From assembly GCF_027925245.1 (NCBI RefSeq), contig NZ_BSDP01000001.1:2170001-2234000 (forward strand): 64,000 nucleotides of DNA, in the 5' to 3' direction. A program made the position numbers and the translations under genes. Shown piece by piece: positions 25,884 to 35,717 of this stretch. This stretch comes from Agromyces rhizosphaerae. Its GTDB lineage: Bacteria; Actinomycetota; Actinomycetes; Actinomycetales; Microbacteriaceae. A model generated the notes under the pieces. That model was not told the origin of the DNA, did no database searches, and saw only the letters and a list, made by a program, of their open reading frames with translations. Each line of letters begins with the position of its first letter. The first letter of the stretch is position 1.

Positions 25884-27674
25884 ATGCTCAAGCCGAAGAT
25901 CACCGCCACCCGGGAGCTCGTCAACCTCGACGGCCTCTGGCGGTTCGCCGTCGACAGCGGCGACCTGACCGACCCGTGGGCGTCGACCCTCGACACCACG
26001 CTCGAGGCGCCCGTGCCCGCGAGCTACAACGACCTGTTCACCGACTCGAAGGTCCGCGACCACGTCGGCTGGGTCTGGTACCAGCGCACCGTCCGCGTGC
26101 CGCGCGGCTGGGCCGGCGAGCGCATCGTCGTGCGCCTCGACGCCGCGACGCACGAGGGCGTCGTGTACGTGGACGACACCGAGGTCGTCCGCCACGAGGG
26201 CGGCTACCTGCCGTTCGAGGCCGACATCACCGACCACGTCACCGCGGGCGCCGAGTTCCGCCTCACGGTGGGCGTGAACAACGTGCTCACCCCCGACACC
26301 ATCCCGCCGGGGCTCGTGAAGGACCTGCCGGACGGCCGCAAGCAGCAGGGCTACATGCACGACTTCTTCAACTACTCCGGGCTCCACCGCTCGGTGTGGC
26401 TGTACAGCGTGCCCGCGACCCGCGTCACCGACGTGACCGTCGTGACCGACGTCGAGGGCACGACGGGCCTGGTGCGCGCCGCCGTCGAGACCTCCGGCGA
26501 GGCCGAGGTGCGGCTCACCCTGCGCGACGAGCAGGGCGCGGTCGTCGCGACCGGCACCGGCGCCGAGGCGACGCTCGAGGTCGCCGACGTGCACCTCTGG
26601 CAGCCCGGCGCCGCCTACCTCTACGACCTGTCGGTCGAGCTCGTCGACGGCGAGACCGTGGTCGACGAGTACTCCCTCCACGTCGGCGTGCGCACCGTCG
26701 AGGTGCGGGAGAACCAGTTCCTCATCAACGGCGAGCCGTTCTACTTCACCGGCTTCGGCAAGCACGAGGACATCGCCGTCAAGGGCAAGGGCCACGACAA
26801 CGCCTTCCTCGTGCACGACTTCGAGCTCATCGACTGGATCGGCGCGAACTCGTTCCGCACCTCGCACTACCCGTACGCCGAGGAGGTCATGGACTACGCC
26901 GACCGCCACGGCATCGTGGTGATCGACGAGACCTCCGCGGTCGGCCTCAACAGCCGTATCTCGGGCGGCATCGCCGACCTCATGTCCGCCATGGGCGGCG
27001 GCGGCGGCGAGGAGGGCTTCGGACCGAAGATGGCCGAGGCGCACCGCCGCGAGATCCGCGAGCTCATCGCGCGCGACAAGAACCACCCGTCGGTGGTCAT
27101 GTGGTCGATCGCGAACGAGCCCGACACCATGGCCGAGGGCACCGACGACTACTTCGAGCCGCTGTTCGCGCTCACCCGCGAGCTCGACCCGACCCGCCCG
27201 GTCACGTTCGTGAACGTCATGATGGCGCCGCCGAACGTCTGCCGCGTCTCGAAGTTCGCCGACGTCATCTGCATCAACCGGTACTACGGCTGGTACATCG
27301 ACACGGGCGACCTCGCCACGGCCGAGGTGCACCTCGAGGCCGAGCTGCGCGGCTGGGAGCAGATGTACGGCAAGCCGATGATCATGACCGAGTACGGCGC
27401 CGACACGATCCCCGGCTTCCACTCGGTGTGGGACCAGCCGTGGACCGAGGAGTTCCAGGTCAACCTGCTCGACATGTACCACCGCGTCTTCGACCGCGTC
27501 GACGCCATGGTCGGCGAGCAGGTCTGGAACTTCGCCGACTTCCAGACCTCGGTCGGCATCTTCCGCGTCGACGGCAACAAGAAGGGCGTGTTCACGCGCG
27601 ACCGCAAGCCGAAGGCCGTGGCGCACTCGCTCCGGAAGCGCTGGACCGCGCTCCGCGACGGCGGCGACGCCTGA
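25884..27674 (+). CDS. uidA: Beta-glucuronidase (GH2)
   Basis: 596 residues, close to the E. coli enzyme (603). Hydrolyses beta-D-glucuronides to glucuronate. The acid/base Glu is residue 412 in WSIANEP and the nucleophile Glu is residue 503 in MTEYGAD. Jelly-roll substrate features NYSGLHRSVWLY and FYFTGFGKHEDIAVKGKGHDN are also present. No signal peptide, so glucuronides must be imported first, presumably by the downstream symporter. A 66-bp gap rich in ACCGACC-type repeats separates it from uxuB; ribosome-binding site GAGAGGG. Confidence 0.94.
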   Translation: MLKPKITATRELVNLDGLWRFAVDSGDLTDPWASTLDTTLEAPVPASYNDLFTDSKVRDHVGWVWYQRTVRVPRGWAGERIVVRLDAATHEGVVYVDDTEVVRHEGGYLPFEADITDHVTAGAEFRLTVGVNNVLTPDTIPPGLVKDLPDGRKQQGYMHDFFNYSGLHRSVWLYSVPATRVTDVTVVTDVEGTTGLVRAAVETSGEAEVRLTLRDEQGAVVATGTGAEATLEVADVHLWQPGAAYLYDLSVELVDGETVVDEYSLHVGVRTVEVRENQFLINGEPFYFTGFGKHEDIAVKGKGHDNAFLVHDFELIDWIGANSFRTSHYPYAEEVMDYADRHGIVVIDETSAVGLNSRISGGIADLMSAMGGGGGEEGFGPKMAEAHRREIRELIARDKNHPSVVMWSIANEPDTMAEGTDDYFEPLFALTRELDPTRPVTFVNVMMAPPNVCRVSKFADVICINRYYGWYIDTGDLATAEVHLEAELRGWEQMYGKPMIMTEYGADTIPGFHSVWDQPWTEEFQVNLLDMYHRVFDRVDAMVGEQVWNFADFQTSVGIFRVDGNKKGVFTRDRKPKAVAHSLRKRWTALRDGGDA

Positions 27675-27678
27675 TGCA

Positions 27679-27716
27679 CGGATGCCCCGGCGGGCACGCG
27701 TCCGCTGGGGCATCCG
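27679..27716 (+). terminator. Intercistronic hairpin after uidA
   Basis: CGGATGCCCC (27679-27688) pairs with GGGGCATCCG (27707-27716), 10-bp stem and 18-nt loop. It could be a partial terminator or an mRNA-stability element inside the operon. Confidence 0.5.
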
Positions 27717-27798
27717 CCCCCCGCCCGACCACGACCCCCGCTTCGGCGACACCCCGCACCACCACGTAGGATCCATCGACGGCAAAGGAGCCATCCGC

Positions 27799-29334
27799 AT
27801 GACCACCACCGACCGGGACGCGTCGACCCCGACGTCGACCCCGACGACGAGCCTCCCGAAGCTCCCCAAGATCTCGTACCTCGGCTACGGCGCCGGCGAC
27901 ATGGCGAACAACCTGTCGTTCACGCTCGCGTCGATGTTCCTGCTCGTCTACTACACGGATGTCGCGGGGCTCTCGGCCGCCGCGGTCGGCACGCTCTTCC
28001 TGGTGCTGCGCATCTTCGACGCGTTCACCGACGTGATCGCCGGGCGCATCGTCGACAAGACCTACACGAAGCGCTGGGGCAAGTTCCGCCCGTACCTCCT
28101 CTTCGGCTCGGTGCCGCTGCTGCTGCTGTCGATCGCGACCTTCCACGTGCCGCAGATCGGCCAGACCGGCATGCTCATCTACGCCTACGTGACCTACGGC
28201 CTGCTCGGCATCGCCTACACGCTGGTCAACATCCCCTACGGCTCGCTCGCCGCGGCGATGACCCAGGTCCCGGCCGAGCGCGCCCGCCTCGCGACCTTCC
28301 GCACCATGGGCGCCGCGGTCGTCGGCGCGATCCTCGGCATCGTGATCTCGCCGCTGCTGTCGCCCGAGAACGACCTGCAGCGCATCTTCACGATCGTGAC
28401 GGTGACCGCGCTCTTCGTCGGCGTGGCCCTCTACCTCTTCACCTTCTTCACCACCAAGGAGCGCGTCTACCGCGCGGTGCCGAAGGTCACCATGAAGCAG
28501 TCGTTCGCGACGCTGAAGGGCAACAAGCCGCTGCTCATGCTCTGCATCAGCTCGCTGCTGCTGCTCTCGGGCATGATCTCGTCGACGACCGCGCAGATCT
28601 ACCTCATGCGCGACGTGTTCGACGCGCTGTACCTCGTGCCCGTGCTCTCGCTCGCGCAGCTCGCACTGATCTTCATCGTCGCGCCGTTCGTGCCCATGGT
28701 CGTGCGCCGCTTCGGCAAGCGCGCCGCGTACATCGGTGGCGCCGTCGTCGGCTCCGTCGGCCAGCTCGTCACGTTCCTCGCGCCGAACGAGTGGATCGCG
28801 CTCGGCGGCAGCATGATCGGCCTGCCCGGCATCATGTTCGTCTCGATGCTCATCTGGGCGCTCGAGGCCGACACGGTCGAGTACGGCGAGTGGAAGACCG
28901 GCGTGCGCACCGAGGGCATCACCTACGCGGTGTTCTCATTCACCCGCAAGGCCGGCCAGGCGGTCGGCGGTGCGCTCGCCGCGTACGCGATCGGCTTCGG
29001 CGGCTACGCGGTCGGCGAGCAGGTCGTGGGCACGAGCGCCGAGTGGGGCATCCGCACCGGCGCCGCCCTGATCCCCGCGATCTTCGTGTTCGCCGCCGGC
29101 GCGATCATGGTCTTCTACCCGCTGACCGACAAGCTGCACGCGCAGATCGTCGAGGAGATCAAGAGCCACCGCGACGAGGAGGCGGAGGTCGCCGGCCACG
29201 GCGGCATCGTCGACATCTCGGCGGAGGAGCACCCCGAGGGCCTCACGAAGCCCGCGAGCGACGTCTCGCTCAGCACGGCGGCGCTGCGCACCGGCAGGGC
29301 CCGCCCGACCCGCTTCGGCCGTCGCCGCAAGTAG
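27799..29334 (+). CDS. GPH-family glycoside/cation symporter (glucuronide transporter)
   Basis: 511 residues with about twelve transmembrane helices. [55 protein letters not shown] and [20 protein letters not shown] are the GPH/GusB family hallmarks. Placed directly after uidA, it most likely imports glucuronides or glucuronate with H+ or Na+. ATG at 27799 has AAAGGAG at 8 nt; the long upstream frame is non-coding. The last 60 residues are cytoplasmic, charged and poorly conserved, ending in a basic RFGRRRK. Confidence 0.9.
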   Translation: MTTTDRDASTPTSTPTTSLPKLPKISYLGYGAGDMANNLSFTLASMFLLVYYTDVAGLSAAAVGTLFLVLRIFDAFTDVIAGRIVDKTYTKRWGKFRPYLLFGSVPLLLLSIATFHVPQIGQTGMLIYAYVTYGLLGIAYTLVNIPYGSLAAAMTQVPAERARLATFRTMGAAVVGAILGIVISPLLSPENDLQRIFTIVTVTALFVGVALYLFTFFTTKERVYRAVPKVTMKQSFATLKGNKPLLMLCISSLLLLSGMISSTTAQIYLMRDVFDALYLVPVLSLAQLALIFIVAPFVPMVVRRFGKRAAYIGGAVVGSVGQLVTFLAPNEWIALGGSMIGLPGIMFVSMLIWALEADTVEYGEWKTGVRTEGITYAVFSFTRKAGQAVGGALAAYAIGFGGYAVGEQVVGTSAEWGIRTGAALIPAIFVFAAGAIMVFYPLTDKLHAQIVEEIKSHRDEEAEVAGHGGIVDISAEEHPEGLTKPASDVSLSTAALRTGRARPTRFGRRRK

Positions 29335-29392
29335 TCACCCACCCCGCGGGCGGGGCCGCGCGCCCCGCCCGCACCCACGGAGGAACCCCAGC

Positions 29393-30631
29393 ATGATCAT
29401 CGACAAGGCCGAGGTCGTCGTCACCAGCCCCGACCGCAACTTCGTCACCCTGCGGCTCACGACCGACGACGGGCTCGTCGGGCTCGGCGACGCGACCCTC
29501 AACGGGCGCGAGCTGGCCGTGGTCGCGTACCTCACCGAGCACGTCGTGCCGCTGCTGATCGGCCGCGACCCGCAGCGCATCGAGGACACCTGGCAGTTCC
29601 TCTACCGCAGCGCCTACTGGCGCCGCGGCCCGGTCACCATGGCCGCGATCGCCGCGGTCGACATGGCCCTCTGGGACATCAAGGGCAAGGCCGCCGGGAT
29701 GCCCGTGTACCAGCTCCTCGGCGGTGCGAGCCGCACCGGGCTGATGGCGTACGGCCACGCCTCGGGCAAGTCGCTGCCCGAGCTGTTCGACTCCATCCGC
29801 TCGCACCAGGAGCAGGGCTACCGCGCGATCCGCGTGCAGACCGGGGTGCCCGGCCTCAAGGCGATCTACGGCATCGCGTCGCAGGCGGCCGACACCGGCG
29901 GCGGCGAGGCGCGCTACGACCACGAGCCCGCCCGCCGGGGCGCGAAGCCGGTCGAGGAGGACTGGGACACCCGCGCCTACCTCCGCCACCTGCCCGGCGT
30001 GTTCGAGGCCGTGCGCAACGAGTTCGGCCCCGAGCTGCCGCTGCTGCACGACGGGCACCACCGCATGACGCCGATCCAGGCGGCGAAGCTCGGCAAGAGC
30101 CTCGAGCCGTACGACCTGTTCTGGCTCGAGGACTGCACGCCCGCCGAGAACCAGGAGGCGCTGCGCCTGGTGCGCCAGCACACGACCACGCCGCTCGCGA
30201 TCGGCGAGATCTTCAACACCGCGTGGGACTTCAAGGACCTCATCCGCGAGCAGCTCATCGACTACGTGCGCGGCGCGGTCACCCACATGGGCGGCATCTC
30301 GCCGCTGAAGAAGACCCTCGACTACGCGGCGATGTTCCAGATCAAGTCGGGCATGCACGGCCCGACCGACATCTCGCCGGTCGGCATGGCCGCGGCGATG
30401 CACCTGGGCCTCGCGATCCACAACTTCGGCATCCAGGAGTACATGCAGCACGGCGCGAAGACCGACCGGGTCTTCCAGCAGTCGTTCACCTGGCAGGACG
30501 GCATGCTGCACCCGGGCGACCAGCCGGGACTCGGCGTCACCCTCGACGTCGACGAGGCGGGCAAGTACCCCTACGAACAGGCCTACCTGCCCTACAACCG
30601 GCTGGCCGACGGCACGGTGCATGATTGGTGA
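29393..30631 (+). CDS. manD: D-mannonate dehydratase (enolase superfamily)
   Basis: 412 residues. Dehydrates D-mannonate to 2-keto-3-deoxygluconate. The sequence matches ManD/RspA proteins: [23 protein letters not shown], the [10 protein letters not shown] segment with the first Mg ligand, [35 protein letters not shown] and the closing [14 protein letters not shown]. In the enolase superfamily the Asp, Glu, Glu triad binds Mg2+. This is a non-homologous replacement for UxuA. GGAGGAACCCC gives a good ribosome-binding site. Confidence 0.92.
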   Translation: MIIDKAEVVVTSPDRNFVTLRLTTDDGLVGLGDATLNGRELAVVAYLTEHVVPLLIGRDPQRIEDTWQFLYRSAYWRRGPVTMAAIAAVDMALWDIKGKAAGMPVYQLLGGASRTGLMAYGHASGKSLPELFDSIRSHQEQGYRAIRVQTGVPGLKAIYGIASQAADTGGGEARYDHEPARRGAKPVEEDWDTRAYLRHLPGVFEAVRNEFGPELPLLHDGHHRMTPIQAAKLGKSLEPYDLFWLEDCTPAENQEALRLVRQHTTTPLAIGEIFNTAWDFKDLIREQLIDYVRGAVTHMGGISPLKKTLDYAAMFQIKSGMHGPTDISPVGMAAAMHLGLAIHNFGIQEYMQHGAKTDRVFQQSFTWQDGMLHPGDQPGLGVTLDVDEAGKYPYEQAYLPYNRLADGTVHDW

Positions 30632-30632
30632 G

Positions 30633-31157
30633 ATGAGCACGCGCGCCGAGGTGACCACCCTGCCGCCGACCGTCGTGATGGGCGTGTCGGCGGCCGGGAA
30701 GTCCTCGGTGGGTCGAGCGATCGCCGCCCGGTCCGGCGCCGCCTTCGCCGACGGCGACGACCTGCACCCCGCCGCGAACGTCGCCAAGATGGCACGCGGT
30801 GAGCCGCTCGACGACGCCGATCGCGCGCCGTGGCTCGACGAGGTCGGGGCGACGCTCGCGCGGCACGGCGACGACGGCATCGTGGTCGCGTGCTCGGCGC
30901 TGAAGCGGGCGTACCGCGACCGCATCCGTCGCGCGGCACCGGCGACGCGGTTCGTCTTCCTCTCCGGCACGCCCGAACTGCTCGCCGAGCGCGCCGGCGC
31001 GCGCACCGGGCACTTCATGCCCCCGGCCCTGCTCGCATCGCAGCTGGCCGCGCTCGAGCCCCTCGCGCCGGACGAGGCAGGCGTGACCCTCGACATCGCC
31101 GATCCGGTCGACGCGCTCGCCGCCGATGCGGTCGCCGCGCTCCGGGAGTCGCGATGA
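30633..31157 (+). CDS. Gluconokinase (GntK family)
   Basis: 174 residues from the ATG at 30633; an ATG at 30621 inside the manD end is possible. GVSAAGKSS is the P-loop, FADGDDLHP and VVACSALKRAYRD are specific to GntK-type gluconate kinases. In this operon one would expect a 2-keto-3-deoxygluconate kinase, which belongs to a different (PfkB) family and is not present, so this kinase either supplies gluconate phosphorylation or has a shifted substrate. The manD stop is one base from the start codon, and the stop overlaps the LacI gene start. Confidence 0.88.
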   Translation: MSTRAEVTTLPPTVVMGVSAAGKSSVGRAIAARSGAAFADGDDLHPAANVAKMARGEPLDDADRAPWLDEVGATLARHGDDGIVVACSALKRAYRDRIRRAAPATRFVFLSGTPELLAERAGARTGHFMPPALLASQLAALEPLAPDEAGVTLDIADPVDALAADAVAALRESR

Positions 31158-32215
31158 GCGGCCCGGGCCGGCAGGGCGGGGCGGATGCCCCCGAGGGCGC
31201 GTCCGCCCGCCGACGCACGCGTTCCGGCGGCCCGGCCACCATCTACGACGTGGCCGACCTCGCCGGGGTGAACCCGTCGACCGTCTCGCGCGCGCTCGGC
31301 AAGCCGGGGCGCGTCAGCGCGAAGACCGAGGCGCGCATCCGCGCCGCCGCCGCCGAGCTCGACTTCCGCATGAACCCGATGGCGCGGGCGCTGCCCACGG
31401 GCCGCACCAACACGCTCGGCCTGGTCGTCGCCGACATCACGAACCCGATGGTCTTCGGCGTGGTCCGTGGCGCCGAGCAGGCGGCGAGCCAGGCGGGCTT
31501 CACGCTGGTCATCGCCGAGTCGCAGGAGTCGGGCGAGGCCGAGGCGACCGCGATCGAGCGAATCCTGCCCGGCGTCGACGGAATGGTGCTCGCCACGACG
31601 CGACTCTCGTCGGAGCGCATCGCGCAGTTGGCCGGGCAGAAGCCCGTCGTGCTGATCAACCGCGCGGTCGACGGCGTGCCGAGCGTGCTGCCCGACGTCG
31701 ACACGGGCGTGCGCGACCTCGTCGCGCACCTCGACGAGCTCGGCCACCGCACCGTCGCGTTCCTCGCCGGTCCCACCGCCTCCTGGATGAGCGAGCGCCG
31801 CTGGGCGGCGCTGCTCGACGCCGCCGAGCAGCGGGGCATCGCGATCGTCGAGATCGGGCCGAACGCGCCGACGATCGACGGCGGGCGCGAGGCGTACCGA
31901 CGGCTCCGTGCCTCGCACGCGACCGCGGCGATCGCGTACAACGACCTGATGGCGATCGGCGTCATGCAGGAGGCCGCGGCGCACGGCGTCGACGTGCCCG
32001 GCGAGTTGTCGGTCGCGGGCTTCGACGACATCTTCGGCAGCGAGCTGATCGTGCCGGCGCTCACGACCGTGCGCGCGCAGCTCGTGCTCGCGGGCGAGCG
32101 CGCGGTCGGCCAGCTCCTCGCGATGGTGGGCGCCAACGGGCACGACCTCCCCGACGACCTGCTCGCGACCACGCTGGTGGTGCGCGGCTCGACCGGCCCC
32201 GCGGCATCCGCCTGA
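31154..32215 (+). CDS. LacI family regulator of the glucuronate operon
   Basis: 353 residues. After a 28-residue disordered lead, TIYDVADLAGVNPSTVSRALG forms the DNA-binding headpiece and MNPMARALPTG the hinge; the periplasmic-binding-like core with SVAGFDDIFGSELIVPALTTV follows. ATGA overlap with the kinase gene makes it the last gene of the operon. Being encoded in the operon it probably represses, it would be autoregulated through the palindrome at 22976-22987. The effector is likely a uronate or pathway intermediate (inference). Confidence 0.92.
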   Translation: MSGPGRQGGADAPEGASARRRTRSGGPATIYDVADLAGVNPSTVSRALGKPGRVSAKTEARIRAAAAELDFRMNPMARALPTGRTNTLGLVVADITNPMVFGVVRGAEQAASQAGFTLVIAESQESGEAEATAIERILPGVDGMVLATTRLSSERIAQLAGQKPVVLINRAVDGVPSVLPDVDTGVRDLVAHLDELGHRTVAFLAGPTASWMSERRWAALLDAAEQRGIAIVEIGPNAPTIDGGREAYRRLRASHATAAIAYNDLMAIGVMQEAAAHGVDVPGELSVAGFDDIFGSELIVPALTTVRAQLVLAGERAVGQLLAMVGANGHDLPDDLLATTLVVRGSTGPAASA

Positions 32216-32227
32216 CCCGCGATCGTC

Positions 32228-32363
32228 GGCGCTTTTCAGGAACCCGGGCCCGGCCGGCGCCGCAATGCGGCGCAGCGGCCCGCCAGACGCACGAATGCTG
32301 CGCGCGCGGCAATGCCGCCGCCGGAATCCGGCATCGGCACTCGTCACGTTCCTGAAAAGTGCC
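32228..32363. repeat. 136-bp element bounded by 16-bp inverted repeats
   Basis: GGCGCTTTTCAGGAAC (32228-32243) and the reverse complement of GGCACTTTTCAGGAAC (32348-32363) match at 15 of 16 positions. The interior is GC-rich and has smaller hairpins such as GCGCCGC-AAT-GCGGCGC. It fills the gap between convergent lacI and phosphoketolase genes, with no gene inside. It could be a MITE-like remnant or a large terminator. Confidence 0.6.
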
Positions 32364-32383
32364 AACCCACCGTCGACGCGCGC

Positions 32384-34852
32384 TCAGCGGCCGGAGAACT
32401 CCCACTCGGTGACGAACGGCGGGTCCTCGCCGTGCTCGTACGCGTACGCGCGCGCCTCGAGGCGCTGCGAGTGCCAGTCCTCGACGAGACCGGCGACGCC
32501 GTCACGCTCGGCGAGCCCGGGCACGCGTTCCAGCACGTCGAGCGCGAGGCGGAACCGGTCGAGGTCGTTCAGGTGCACCATGTCGAACGGCGTGGTCGTC
32601 GTGCCGCGCTCCTTGAACCCGCGCACGTGGATGTTCGCGTGGTTCATGCGCCGGTAGGTGAGCTGATGGATGAGCGCGGGGTAGCCGTGGAACGCGAAGA
32701 TCACCGGCCGGTCGGTCGTGAAGATCGCGTCGAACTCGGCGTGCGAGAGGCCGTGCGGGTGCTCCCGGGCGTCCTGCAGGCGCATCAGGTCGACGACGTT
32801 CACGAGCCGCACGCGCAGGCGCGGCATCCGCTCCCGCAGCAGCTGGGCGGCGGCGATCGCCTCGGTGGTCGGCACGTCGCCCGCGCACGCGATGACGGCG
32901 TCGGGCACGGATGCCCCTGGGTCGCCGGCCACGTAGCCGAGCTCGCTGCCCGCCCAGTCCCAGACCCCGAGTCCCGCGTCGACGTGCGCCTGGGCCTCGT
33001 CCATCGACAGCCACGCGCCCTGGAGCTGCTTGCCCGCGACGACGGCGTTCACCCGGTTCGTCGTGCCGAAGCAGTGCGCCATGGTCGCGAGCAGCGTGTT
33101 CGCGTCGGGCGGCAGGTAGACCCGCACCACGTCGGCCTGCTTGTTCACGACGACGTTCAGGAACCCCGGGTCCTGGTGCGAGAAGCCGTTGTGGTCCTGC
33201 CGCCAGACGTGGCTCGAGAGCAGGTAGGTGAGCGAGGCGATGTCCTGCCGCCAGGGCACCTCGTGCGCCGACTCGACCCACTTCGCGTGCTGGTTGAACA
33301 TGGAATCGACGATGTGGATGAACGCCTCGTACGAGGTGAGCAGCCCGTGCCGGCCCGTGAGCAGGTAGCCCTCGAGCATGCCCTGCATGAGGTGCTCGCT
33401 CAGCGCCTCGATCACGCGGCCCTCGCGTCCGAGGTGCTCGTCGGCCGGATCCAGCGCCTCCATCCAGGCCCGCGGGGTCACGTCGAACACCGCCTGGAGC
33501 CGGTTCGAGGCGACCTCGTCGGGCCCGAAGAGGCGGAACGTCGAGGGGTTGCGGCGCATGACCTCGGCGAGCCAGTGCGAGAACACGGTCGTCGCACCCG
33601 CGCGCATCGTGCGCGCGCCCCCGGTGTCGACCGCGAACGGCGTTGTCACGGGCAGGTCGAGCGGCTCGGCCATGCCGCTGTTCGCGTGCGGCGAGGCGCT
33701 CATGCGCATGCCGCCGACGGGTCTGAGCGGTGCGAGCCCGGGCGCGGGCCGGCCCTCCAGGTCGAACAGCTCCTCGGGCCAGTAGGAGCGCATCCACTCC
33801 TCGAGCATCGCGCGATGCGCGTCGTCCTCGCGGACCCCCGCGAGCGGCACCTGGTGGGCGTGGAACGTGCCCTCGACCTGCACGCCGTCGACCACCTTCG
33901 GCCCGGTCCACCCCTTCGGGGTGCGGAGCACGATCATGGGCCAGCGCGGGCGGGCGTCGGGAGCGCTGGTCGCGTCCTCGCCGGCGGTCGGGGCGGCATC
34001 GCCCTCAGGGGCATCCGCCTCGCCGTCGCCGTTGGTGCCGCGCGCATCGGCCCAGATGTCGTGGATGCGCCCGTACGCCTCGTCGAGCGCCGCCGCCATG
34101 CGCTCGTGCACGCGCATCGGGTCCTCGTCGTCGAAGCCGCCGGTCACGAGCAGCGGCTCGTAGCCCTGCCCGCGGAAGAACTGCACGAGCTCCTCCTCGG
34201 GGATGCGCGCGAGCAGCGTCGGGTTCGCGATCTTGTACCCGTTCAGGTGCAGGATCGGCAGCACCGCGCCGTCGGTCGCGGGGGAGAGGAAGGCGTGCGC
34301 GCGCCAGCTCGCCGCGAGCGGACCTGTCTCGGCCTCGCCGTCGCCGACCACGCACGCGACGACGAGCCCCGGGTTGTCGAGCGCCGCGCCGTACGCGTGC
34401 ATGAGCGAGTAGCCGAGCTCGCCGCCCTCGTTGATCGAGCCGGGCGTCTCGGGCGCCGCGTGCGACGGGATGCCGCCGGGGAACGAGAACTGCCGCATGA
34501 GCTCGTGCAGGCCCTCGAGGTCCTGCCCCACCTTCGGGAAGAGCTCGGAGTAGGTGCCGTCGAGCCAGGCGTTCGCGACCATCGCGGGACCGCCGTGGCC
34601 GGGCCCGCAGACGTACAGCGTCGGGATGCCGCGCTGCACGATCACGCGGTTCAGGTGCGCGTAGACGAAGTTGAGGCCGGGCGACGTGCCCCAGTGCCCG
34701 AGCAGGCGCGGCTTGATGTCGGCGGGGGCGAGCGGATGCCGCAGCAGGGGGTTCCGCATGAGGTAGATCTGGCCCACGGTGAGGTAGTTCGCCGCGCGCC
34801 ACCACAGGTCCACGGTGTCGAGCGTGGCCTCGGGGGCCTGTCGTCGTGCCAT
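32384..34852 (-). CDS. xfp: Phosphoketolase (XFP/D-xylulose-5-phosphate phosphoketolase)
   Basis: 822 residues. Splits xylulose-5-phosphate and/or fructose-6-phosphate with phosphate to acetyl phosphate using thiamine diphosphate. Signature elements: GHWGTSPGLNFVYAHLNR, CGPGHGGPAMVANAWLDG, EGGELGYSLMHAYGA, the ThDP motif GDGEAETGP, and QDHNGFSHQDPGFL. A 30-residue acidic, Gly/Ala-rich insertion near residues 285-320 is unusual for the family and probably a surface loop. GGGGAGA precedes the ATG; TAGGGT at 34917-34912 is a candidate -10. With no pentose genes nearby, it is read as a monocistronic bypass enzyme. Confidence 0.95.
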   Translation of the reverse strand: MARRQAPEATLDTVDLWWRAANYLTVGQIYLMRNPLLRHPLAPADIKPRLLGHWGTSPGLNFVYAHLNRVIVQRGIPTLYVCGPGHGGPAMVANAWLDGTYSELFPKVGQDLEGLHELMRQFSFPGGIPSHAAPETPGSINEGGELGYSLMHAYGAALDNPGLVVACVVGDGEAETGPLAASWRAHAFLSPATDGAVLPILHLNGYKIANPTLLARIPEEELVQFFRGQGYEPLLVTGGFDDEDPMRVHERMAAALDEAYGRIHDIWADARGTNGDGEADAPEGDAAPTAGEDATSAPDARPRWPMIVLRTPKGWTGPKVVDGVQVEGTFHAHQVPLAGVREDDAHRAMLEEWMRSYWPEELFDLEGRPAPGLAPLRPVGGMRMSASPHANSGMAEPLDLPVTTPFAVDTGGARTMRAGATTVFSHWLAEVMRRNPSTFRLFGPDEVASNRLQAVFDVTPRAWMEALDPADEHLGREGRVIEALSEHLMQGMLEGYLLTGRHGLLTSYEAFIHIVDSMFNQHAKWVESAHEVPWRQDIASLTYLLSSHVWRQDHNGFSHQDPGFLNVVVNKQADVVRVYLPPDANTLLATMAHCFGTTNRVNAVVAGKQLQGAWLSMDEAQAHVDAGLGVWDWAGSELGYVAGDPGASVPDAVIACAGDVPTTEAIAAAQLLRERMPRLRVRLVNVVDLMRLQDAREHPHGLSHAEFDAIFTTDRPVIFAFHGYPALIHQLTYRRMNHANIHVRGFKERGTTTTPFDMVHLNDLDRFRLALDVLERVPGLAERDGVAGLVEDWHSQRLEARAYAYEHGEDPPFVTEWEFSGR

Positions 34853-34999
34853 GTCCGTCTCCCCTCGCAGTGGTCGGCGGTGCGCGTCCCCCGGAAGGGG
34901 CGTCGAGTTCGACCCTAGGCCCAGCGGCCGTCGTCGCGACAGGGGCTGTGGGCACGTGTCGCCGCGGGCGGGCAGGATGGGACCGACGAGAGGAGCGGC

Positions 35000-35707
35000 A
35001 TGCCGTTCAGCGATGACGAGGGAGGCCCGCTCGAGCGCATCGTGCTCGCGCAGCGCCCCGCCGACGGGTACGAGTTCGACGTGCTCGAGCCGATCCGGTA
35101 CGACGACCCGGTCGACGGGGGCGCGTATCGCGCGCAGCCCGCGGCGACGGATCTCGCCTCGGTGCCGCCGTTCCTGTGGAGCTTCATCGCGAGCTACGGC
35201 CGCCAGTCGGCGCCGGCGGTGCTGCACGACGCGCAGAGCCGGGCGGCCGACGAACTGGGCGACCGGGGTGCCGTCCTCGCGCAGCGGCGCGTCGACGACC
35301 GCGTGTTCCGCACGGCGCTCCTCGAGCAGGGCGTGCCGCTGCTGCGCGCGTGGCTGATGTGGAGCTGGGTGTCGGCCGACCGCACGATCCGGTACTCCGC
35401 TGCCGGTCTCGGCGTGCTGCTGGTGCTCCAGACCGTCGTCGGCGCGGCGCTCGTGGTCGCCGCGACCGTACTCGCGTTCGCCCAGCCGTGGTGGCTGCTG
35501 CTCGCCCTCGTGCCCGCCGTGCTCGCGCTGCCGTGGGGCGCCGAGCGACGCCTCATGGTGTGGCTGCCGTACTCGGTCGCCGCGTTCGGACCGCTCGTGC
35601 TGCTGCACCTGGTCGCCCTGGTGCCGTTCCGGCTGGTCGAGGCGATCGTCGCGCTCGTCTCGGGCGGCCGGCCGGCCGACGTGGTCCGGCCGACGGTCCG
35701 GGGCTGA
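35000..35707 (+). CDS. DUF1353 protein with membrane C-terminus
   Basis: 235 residues. The first 110 residues contain the DUF1353 pattern ATDLASVPPFLWSFIASYGR and PAVLHDAQ, a small domain often found in phage proteins but also as chromosomal genes. The C-terminal half has two to three transmembrane helices (about residues 133-165, 170-188 and 195-220). The combination is common in Microbacteriaceae-like genomes, as far as I recall, and has no assigned function. GAGAGGAG precedes the ATG. Divergent from phosphoketolase. Confidence 0.8.
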   Translation: MPFSDDEGGPLERIVLAQRPADGYEFDVLEPIRYDDPVDGGAYRAQPAATDLASVPPFLWSFIASYGRQSAPAVLHDAQSRAADELGDRGAVLAQRRVDDRVFRTALLEQGVPLLRAWLMWSWVSADRTIRYSAAGLGVLLVLQTVVGAALVVAATVLAFAQPWWLLLALVPAVLALPWGAERRLMVWLPYSVAAFGPLVLLHLVALVPFRLVEAIVALVSGGRPADVVRPTVRG

Positions 35708-35717
35708 CCGGAACGGG

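Noticed and set aside
24518..27869. Long open frames on both strands across uxuB and uidA
   Set aside because: Both are out of frame with enzymes having full catalytic motifs, and their composition (Arg/Ala/Gly or Val/Asp/His rich) is that of shadow frames.
32228..32363. Complete insertion sequence
   Set aside because: Only 136 bp, no transposase frame and no clear target-site duplication next to the inverted ends.
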